This document shows positions 58,660 to 64,000 of a stretch of DNA of 64,000 nt, piece after piece. Numbering within the stretch: position 1 is the stretch's first letter; every line of letters begins with the position of its first letter. The notes beneath the pieces were generated by a model, which was not told the origin of the DNA, did not search any database, and saw nothing but the letters and a program-made list of their open reading frames with translations. Made by a program: the position numbers and the translations under genes. Source of the DNA: Streptosporangiaceae bacterium NEAU-GS5 (lineage in GTDB: Bacteria; Actinomycetota; Actinomycetes; Streptosporangiales; Streptosporangiaceae); assembly GCA_017592665.1 (NCBI GenBank), contig JAGFNW010000018.1:84016-148015 (forward strand), given 5' to 3'.

Positions 58660-60153
58660 TCAGTCTTCTGTGAAGCGCAGTTCCTCGCGGTCGAGGCGGT
58701 GCGTGAGCGCGCGGCGGGTGACCTCGCCGATCAGGCCCTCGTCGTGCATGCGGGCCAGCTCGGCGCGCTCCACGCCCAGCACGGCCCGCTGGATCCGCCG
58801 GTAGTCGCCGGCCACGTCGTCGGAGTCCTCGGCGCGGTCGCGCAGCGCCCGGCGCACCCGCTCCACGACCACGGGCGCGACCGCGTCGGCGTCTTCCAGG
58901 CCGTCGAGGTATGCGTTGGCCGCCCCGATCATCGCCGTCACGGCCCGCTCGTGCTCGCCCCGCTCGTCCTCGGGCGTGACGGCGACGCCGGTCAACCGCA
59001 CGAGCGGGGCCAGCGTGAACCCCTGGACGATCAGCGAGATCACGATCACCGCGGTGGCCAGCACCTGGAGCAGATCGCGGGAGGGCAGCGCCAGCGGAAT
59101 CGACAGCGCCGCCGCCAGCGGCACCACACCGCGCGCGCCGGCCCACGTCACCACCACCGACGCGCGCCAGGACCGGCGCCCGGCCAGCGGCAGCACCCAG
59201 GCCACCCGAACCAGCAGCAGCGTGACCGCGACCGCGAGAGCCGCCAGCACCCACCTGAGGTTGCCGAGCTCCTTCATCAGCGTAGGAAGCTGGAGCCCGA
59301 TGAGGCTGAAGACCACGCTCTCCAGGATGAAGATCACCGTGCCGTAGACCGCTCCGAGCTGGAGCCGGATCCGCGCGTTCGTCAGCCGCGGCGCCCGCAC
59401 GCCCAGGATGACCCCGGCCACCACGACCGACGTCACGCCCGACGTCGTCAGCGACTCGGCCACGACGTACGCGATGTAGGGCGTGAGCAGCGCGATGACG
59501 CTTTCCAGGATCGGGTCCTCGGTCCGCTTCCTGACCTCGGCGACGGCCGCGGCCACGATCGCGCCGGTGAGCGTGCCGCCGCCCGCGAGCCGTACGAAGT
59601 CCCAGGCCAGCCCGCCCGAGCTGATGATCGCGCCGGTGCCCGTCATGGCGAGCGCGATGCCGACCGCGACGCGGTAGAGGATCAGGCTGGTCGCGTCGTT
59701 GAACAGGCTCTCGGCCTGGACCAGCGTCTGCATCCGGGGCGGCAGCGACAGGCGGCGCCCGAGCGCCGTCACCGCGACCGGGTCCGTGGCCGCGAGGATC
59801 GCGCCCAGCAGGAAGCCGAGCGCCAGCGGCAGGCCCGTGACCAGCGTGGTCACTGCGCCGACCACCGCCGCCGAGACCAGCACCAGCCCGACCGCGAGGA
59901 TCGCGACCGGCCGCCACACGGCCTTCAGGTCACGCCAGGACAGCTCCTCGCCCGCCGCGTACAGCAGGGGCGGCAGCACGATCAGGCCGATGGCCTCCGG
60001 GGGAACGTGGACCGAGGATCCATACGGCGTGAAGCCCACCGCGAGCCCGGCGACGACCAGCAGCGACGGCGCGGGCAGGCGCAGCCGGCGGGCGAACGTG
60101 GCGACCACGGTCGCCAGCGCCACGAGCGCCAGAACCACCTCGACGCTGCGCAT
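58660..60153 (-). CDS. CPA1-type Na+/H+ antiporter
   Basis: 497 residues, about twelve membrane helices then a cytoplasmic tail. Signature residues are in GAILAATDPVAVTALGRRLS (the ND-type Asp pair), LVQAESLFNDATSLILYRVA and WAGARGVVPLAAALSIPLAL. The C-terminal ~110 residues, with VVVERVRRALRDRAEDSD and HDEGLIGEVTRRALTHRLD, look like a regulatory region. It exchanges Na+ or K+ for protons. Gene stands alone on this strand. Confidence 0.93.
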   Translation of the reverse strand: MRSVEVVLALVALATVVATFARRLRLPAPSLLVVAGLAVGFTPYGSSVHVPPEAIGLIVLPPLLYAAGEELSWRDLKAVWRPVAILAVGLVLVSAAVVGAVTTLVTGLPLALGFLLGAILAATDPVAVTALGRRLSLPPRMQTLVQAESLFNDATSLILYRVAVGIALAMTGTGAIISSGGLAWDFVRLAGGGTLTGAIVAAAVAEVRKRTEDPILESVIALLTPYIAYVVAESLTTSGVTSVVVAGVILGVRAPRLTNARIRLQLGAVYGTVIFILESVVFSLIGLQLPTLMKELGNLRWVLAALAVAVTLLLVRVAWVLPLAGRRSWRASVVVTWAGARGVVPLAAALSIPLALPSRDLLQVLATAVIVISLIVQGFTLAPLVRLTGVAVTPEDERGEHERAVTAMIGAANAYLDGLEDADAVAPVVVERVRRALRDRAEDSDDVAGDYRRIQRAVLGVERAELARMHDEGLIGEVTRRALTHRLDREELRFTED

Positions 60154-60247
60154 TCTGTCCCTTCGTCACAACGGACAACAACAGCGCCGACCAGACTTCC
60201 CGGCTCACCTAGGTAGACAACTGTAACAACAGATATGATCAGCCCCA

Positions 60248-61039
60248 ATGACCGGTTCACCCCCCGAATGGACGCCCCCTGGCCTGGACGCCGCTCGGCC
60301 GAGTGCGGCGCGCATTCAAGACGCGCTGCTCGGCGGGGGCGACCACTTCGAGATCGACCGCATGGTGGCCGATCGGCTCCGCCAGGTCGTCCCGCAGCTG
60401 TCCGATGTGGTGGCCATGGCCAGGAAGTTCCTGCGCCGGGCCGTTCGCCTGCTGACCGACCGCGGCGTCGACCAGTTCCTCGACCTCGGCGCCGGCCTGC
60501 CCACCCGCGACAACACCCACGACATGGCGCCCGGCGCCCGCGTCGTCTACGTGGACATCGACCCGATGGTCGAAGCCCACATGCGCCTGCTGCTGCGGGA
60601 GAACGCGGACGCCGCCGCCATCACCGCGAACGTCCGCAACGTGGACGCGGTGCTGGAGCACCCCGACACCCGCCGCCTGCTCGACTTCACCCGGCCGATC
60701 GGCGTGATCACGCTGGACGTGCTGTGCGCCCTGCAGGACGAGGACGACCCGTGGGGGATGGTCCGGTCCTACATGGCGGCCCTGCCGTCCGGCAGCCACC
60801 TGGTGGCCGGCGACCCGCACGAGTCCGGCGACCCGGTGGCCGACCAGCTGGAGCAGGCCCTCCGGATGACCTCGCGCGGCTGTGTCTTCCGCAAGCCCGA
60901 CGTGATCGCCCGCTACTTCGACGGGCTCGAACTCCTCGATCCGGGGCTGGTGCCGATGGCGCAGTGGCCGGACCCGCGCCGCCGCGTCCTCGAGCCGTGG
61001 GAGCGGCTCATGGTCTGCGGCGTCGCCGTGAAGCCTTGA
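60248..61039 (+). CDS. SAM-dependent methyltransferase, DUF574 type
   Basis: 263 residues. PSAARIQDALLGGGDHFEID, FLDLGAGLPTRDNTHDMAPG and VVYVDIDPMVEAHMRLLL are the DUF574 hallmarks; ALPSGSHLVAGDPHESGDP and RPDVIARYFDGLELLDPG-like regions follow. Same family as the partial gene at the left edge, but with GGGDHF instead of GGKDNF. Substrate unknown; many actinomycetes have dozens of paralogues. Its 3' end overlaps the convergent secA2 gene by 32 bases. Confidence 0.9.
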   Translation: MTGSPPEWTPPGLDAARPSAARIQDALLGGGDHFEIDRMVADRLRQVVPQLSDVVAMARKFLRRAVRLLTDRGVDQFLDLGAGLPTRDNTHDMAPGARVVYVDIDPMVEAHMRLLLRENADAAAITANVRNVDAVLEHPDTRRLLDFTRPIGVITLDVLCALQDEDDPWGMVRSYMAALPSGSHLVAGDPHESGDPVADQLEQALRMTSRGCVFRKPDVIARYFDGLELLDPGLVPMAQWPDPRRRVLEPWERLMVCGVAVKP

Positions 61040-63194
61040 ACTCGCTCGACACCGAGGTGAGCGCCCGCTTCCACTCGCTGCCGAACGGATTCTCCTGGAC
61101 CAGGTAGGTCCACGTGGCCGTGGGCCGGCGCAGACCCTGCTCCGGCAGGTCGCCATCGGCCTCGAAGGTCTCCTTCGAACGCCGCCCCACCTCGTCGAGC
61201 AGCTTCCGGTAGGCCGGGATCATCTCGCGGTTGTACTCGTCGAACGGGCTCAGCCGGCCGAGCGCGCGCAGATGGATCCCCTCGCGGAGATCGGCGAGGA
61301 AACTCAGGTGATCCACCCAGGCGCGGTCGATGTGGTAGAGCACGACCTGCCGGGTGCGCTCCGCGACGTCCACGTTCTGCTCGGTCAGCTCGGCGTAGCG
61401 CTCGGGTGAGGCGGCGCGCAGCGCCTCGGCGCCCGCGTCGCCGCGCAGCACCCGGTCGCGCTGCTGGAGCAGCTCGCCCCGCTGCAGCTCCTGCAGCCGG
61501 GTGAACCGCCAGGTGTTGCGGTGGATTTCGAGCATGACGCCCTCGGCGATGCGCTGCGCGTGGCCGATCAGGTAGGCCGCCTGCTTGGCGTCGTCCTTCG
61601 GCAGCGGCTCGTCCGGCAGGTAGCTGGTGAGCAGGGAGTCTTCGGAGCTCACGAAGAACACCGAGCCGCCGGGGTCACCCTGCCGCCCCGACCGGCCGCG
61701 CAGCTGGTCGTCGAGCCGGCTGCTCGGATGGCGGCCCGTGCCGATCACGTACAGCCCGCCGAGCGCGGGGACGCCCTCGCCCAGCCGGATGTCGGTGCCG
61801 CGCCCGGCCATCTGCGTGGACACGGTGATCGCGCCGCGCTGCCCGGCCCGCGCGATGATCTCCGCCTCCTCCGCGTCGTTCTTGGCGTTCAGCACGACGC
61901 AGTCGAGGCCCTCTTCCGCGAGGAGCTCGGCCAGCTGCTCGGACTCGGCGATGTCGAGGGTGCCGATGAGGATGGGCCGGCCCGTGGCGTGCTGCGCGGC
62001 GATCTCCTCGACGAGCGCGGCCTGCTTGTCGGCCATGGTCGCGAAGATCCGGTCGGGCTCGTCGACCCGTACGCACGGGCGGTTGGGCGGGACGACCGCG
62101 ATCTGCAGCTTGTAGAACTCGCGGAGCTGCTCGCCGACCGCGACCGCCGTCCCCGTCATGCCACATATTTCGGGATAACGGGTGAGCAGGCCCTGGATCG
62201 TGATCGAGTCCAGCACCTCGCCCGTCTCCGAAAGCGTCAGCCGCTCCTTGGCCTCCACCGCGCTCTGCAGGCCGTCCGGCCAGCGCTGCAGCAGCGCCAC
62301 CCGGCCGCGCGAGGTGTTGACCAGCTGCACCTTGCCGTCCTTGACGATGTAGTCCACGTCGCGGGTGAGCAGCGCGTGCGCGTGCAGGGCCAGGTTGACC
62401 TCGGTCACCGTCCGGTGGTCGTCGTACAGGTTGACGCCGAGCGCCTTCTCGACCGTGTCGGTGCCCTTGGAGGTGAGGAAGACGTTGCGGCCCTCGCTGT
62501 CGACCTCGTAGTGATAGCCGCGCGACAGCCGCCGCACCACGGCCGCGATCTCCGGCAGCGCCGTGCCCGGGTCGGCCGCGCCGGCGAGGACCAGCGGCAC
62601 GCGCGCCTCGTCGACCAGCACCGAGTCGGCCTCGTCGACCAGCGCCACCTGCGGCGTCGGCACGATCAGCGCGCCGGGGTCGGTGGCCATCCGGTCGCGG
62701 AGCACGTCGAAGCCCAGCTCGGCCACCGGAACATAGGTGACATCCTGCGTGTACGCCTCACGGCGCTGCTCGACGGTCGAGGTCTGGTCGATCCACCCGA
62801 CCGTGACGCCCAGCTTGGCGTAGAACGGGGCCATCCACTCGGCGTCGCGGCGGGCGAGATAGTCGTTGACGGCCACCACGTGCACCCGCGCGCCACGCTG
62901 CACATGCCCGGCCGCGGCCATCGCGCCGACCAGGGTCTTGCCCTCGCCCGTGGCCATCTCCACCACGCGGCCGTCGAGCATCGCGAGCATGCCGACCAGC
63001 TGCACGTCGTACGGCGTCTCGCCGAGCGTCTCCTCGGCGGCCACCCGCACGGCCGCGCAGAACCCGGCCGAGCCGACCTCCTCGAGTGACGGCTCCGCCT
63101 TCGCCGCGTCCGCGGCCACGCGCTGGTAGCGGCCGATATCCACGCTCCCGGGCCGTTCCAGGACGCGCTTGAACCACTGACTCACCGAAGCCAT
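61008..63194 (-). CDS. secA2: Accessory preprotein translocase ATPase SecA2
   Basis: About 728 residues, shorter than SecA1 and lacking its C-terminal zinc domain. Motifs: Walker A EMATGEGKTLVGAMAAAG, AVNDYLARRDAEWMAPF, Walker B VALVDEADSVLVDEARVPLV, GMTGTAVAVGEQLREFYKLQ, TQMAGRGTDIRLGEG and QLRGRSGRQGDPGGSVFFVS. SecA2 drives export of a small set of proteins in actinobacteria. ATG 63194 after AAGG is chosen; the longer frame begins at 63221. Nothing in the neighbourhood identifies its cargo. Confidence 0.95.
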   Translation of the reverse strand: MASVSQWFKRVLERPGSVDIGRYQRVAADAAKAEPSLEEVGSAGFCAAVRVAAEETLGETPYDVQLVGMLAMLDGRVVEMATGEGKTLVGAMAAAGHVQRGARVHVVAVNDYLARRDAEWMAPFYAKLGVTVGWIDQTSTVEQRREAYTQDVTYVPVAELGFDVLRDRMATDPGALIVPTPQVALVDEADSVLVDEARVPLVLAGAADPGTALPEIAAVVRRLSRGYHYEVDSEGRNVFLTSKGTDTVEKALGVNLYDDHRTVTEVNLALHAHALLTRDVDYIVKDGKVQLVNTSRGRVALLQRWPDGLQSAVEAKERLTLSETGEVLDSITIQGLLTRYPEICGMTGTAVAVGEQLREFYKLQIAVVPPNRPCVRVDEPDRIFATMADKQAALVEEIAAQHATGRPILIGTLDIAESEQLAELLAEEGLDCVVLNAKNDAEEAEIIARAGQRGAITVSTQMAGRGTDIRLGEGVPALGGLYVIGTGRHPSSRLDDQLRGRSGRQGDPGGSVFFVSSEDSLLTSYLPDEPLPKDDAKQAAYLIGHAQRIAEGVMLEIHRNTWRFTRLQELQRGELLQQRDRVLRGDAGAEALRAASPERYAELTEQNVDVAERTRQVVLYHIDRAWVDHLSFLADLREGIHLRALGRLSPFDEYNREMIPAYRKLLDEVGRRSKETFEADGDLPEQGLRRPTATWTYLVQENPFGSEWKRALTSVSSEFKASRRRRRP

Positions 63195-63259
63195 AGAGAT
63201 GACCTTATGCGACGCAATCATGACTAGCGTTGACAGGTATGCAGGGAAGGATAAGCGTC

Positions 63260-63622
63260 ATGACAACGAACGCGAAGCTGGTGGCGGTCACCATCGACTG
63301 CCTCGAACCGAAGAAACTCGCCGAGTTCTACGCCCAGATCACCGGGTTCAACGTCGACTACGCCGAAGACGAGTACGCCGGCATCGGCGATGGAAACACG
63401 ACCATCTTCTTTCAGCGTGTCGCCGACCGTAAGGCGCCGAGCTGGCCCGGGCCCGACAAGATGTTCCACCTCGACTTCCGGGTAGACGACCTGGCCACGG
63501 CCGTCGACGAATACCTCGCGCTCGGCGCCACGAAGCCCGATTTCCAGCCCGGTGGTGACAACTGGGTCACCATGGCGGATCCGGAAGGAAACCTGTTCGA
63601 CGTACTGCCCCCGCGGAGCTAG
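63260..63622 (+). CDS. VOC-family (glyoxalase-like) protein
   Basis: About 120 residues with two betaalphabetabetabeta units: AVTIDCLEPKKLAEFYAQIT and DKMFHLDFRVDDLATAVDEY, ending NWVTMADPEGNLFDVLPP. The vicinal-oxygen-chelate fold includes glyoxalase I, resistance proteins (bleomycin-type) and dioxygenases. The usual metal ligands are only partly conserved (His in FHLDF and Glu in DPEGN). ATG 63260 with AAGGAT upstream is preferred over an earlier ATG at 63239. Substrate unknown. Confidence 0.85.
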   Translation: MTTNAKLVAVTIDCLEPKKLAEFYAQITGFNVDYAEDEYAGIGDGNTTIFFQRVADRKAPSWPGPDKMFHLDFRVDDLATAVDEYLALGATKPDFQPGGDNWVTMADPEGNLFDVLPPRS

Positions 63623-63635
63623 ATATCCTGGCCAG

Positions 63636-64000
63636 GTGACTTCGCATGCCTGGGTGGGTGTCGGTATCGCGCTGATCGGCGCCCTCGGCTATGCGCTGGG
63701 CGCCGCGATTCAGCAACATGAGGCCGTCATCCATGGGGCGACCATGCGATTGGCCAGGCTTCCGAGGTGGTGGGCGGGCGGGGTCATCGCCTTCGCCGGA
63801 GCGTGCATGCATGCCGTCGCGCTCAGCTTCACGCCGCTCGTGATCGTGCAACCCATCAGCGTGGCGACCCTGGTCTTCGCCGTTCCTCTGGCGGCCGGGC
63901 TCAACGGGCGGCGCCCCCGCCGGGCCGAGATCGTCGGCTCGATCGCCGTGACGGCCGGGCTGCTGGGCCTGATGCTGCTGGTCCCGGCCAACGACGCGCC
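63636..64000 (+). CDS. DMT-type transporter (partial, right edge)
   Basis: The 5' part of a gene cut by the window edge (~121 codons). It encodes hydrophobic helices: WVGVGIALIGALGYALGAAI, GGVIAFAGACMHAVALSFTP and SVATLVFAVPLAAGLNG, matching the DMT superfamily (EamA-like) with a QP in VIVQPISVATLVF. GTG 63636 lies 13 bases after the VOC stop, with CCAGG upstream. Substrate unknown. Confidence 0.75.
   Translation, partial: MTSHAWVGVGIALIGALGYALGAAIQQHEAVIHGATMRLARLPRWWAGGVIAFAGACMHAVALSFTPLVIVQPISVATLVFAVPLAAGLNGRRPRRAEIVGSIAVTAGLLGLMLLVPANDA

Overview
The window comes from a very GC-rich actinomycete. Frequent GTG and TTG starts, four-base stop/start overlaps, DUF574-type methyltransferases, a DUF5999 protein, SecA2, a LanC-like protein and a StrR-type regulator point to a mycelial member of Streptosporangiales (Nonomuraea-like is my best guess, inferred from gene content only). 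It looks chromosomal. I see no rRNA, tRNA, CRISPR array, transposase or integrase, and no gap longer than 300 bases without a gene.

Region 1 (1-17928) is mostly metabolism and signalling. It holds a partial methyltransferase, a cNMP-fold protein, a GH15 glycosidase, a single-chain tandem MarR regulator divergent from a hemerythrin protein, a phosphoketolase with a GAF protein, a complete acetyl-CoA carboxylase set (accC, accB and a fused accD-accA) with a TPR protein, a cNMP-domain/malic-enzyme fusion, a DUF4188 protein, and a very large cyclase-homology/AAA/TPR regulator. Phosphoketolase plus carboxylase would supply acetyl units and malonyl-CoA just upstream of the biosynthetic region.

Region 2 (18002-38901) is the specialised-metabolism core. 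A plus-strand run (FAD desaturase-like enzyme, membrane permease, cupin, four SnoaL-like domains in three genes) converges on a minus-strand operon of about 11 kb. That operon encodes a StrR-family activator, malonyltransferase, ACP, ketoreductase, an AcpS remnant, two hotdog dehydratase-like proteins, an intact ketosynthase, a Cys-to-Ser ketosynthase, a ketosynthase fused to a dead ketosynthase, a KASIII-like protein lacking the usual His/Asn, and an alpha/beta hydrolase. This resembles a highly reducing type II polyketide/fatty-acid pathway. A near-perfect StrR-type binding site lies inside the StrR-like gene. Divergently from it runs a 45-residue peptide gene overlapping a YcaO-domain cyclodehydratase fusion (a RiPP of the azol(in)e type), followed by a NarL/DesK-type two-component pair.

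Region 3 (39022-49674) holds DUF5999, a cation/proton antiporter, a sugar-catabolic set (enolase-superfamily dehydratase, SDR epimerase, LacI repressor with two palindromic operators, aldose epimerase, secreted GH20 hexosaminidase), small hypothetical proteins, AlkB, a ROK repressor and a Clp-N/HTH protein. Region 4 (49706-53672) is a compact redox-signalling operon: receiver/TrxR-like oxidoreductase, cNMP-fold histidine kinase and NAD kinase. Region 5 (53807-64000) has an orphan LanC-like protein, a secreted S1 protease, a membrane protein, a secreted chitin-type LPMO, a Na+/H+ antiporter, a second DUF574-type methyltransferase, SecA2, a VOC protein and a partial DMT transporter.

A structural oddity recurs: in six genes the last codons with the stop codon and adjacent bases are reiterated immediately downstream as short repeats (ends near 4245, 4378, 14727, 41676, 47113 and 55180).
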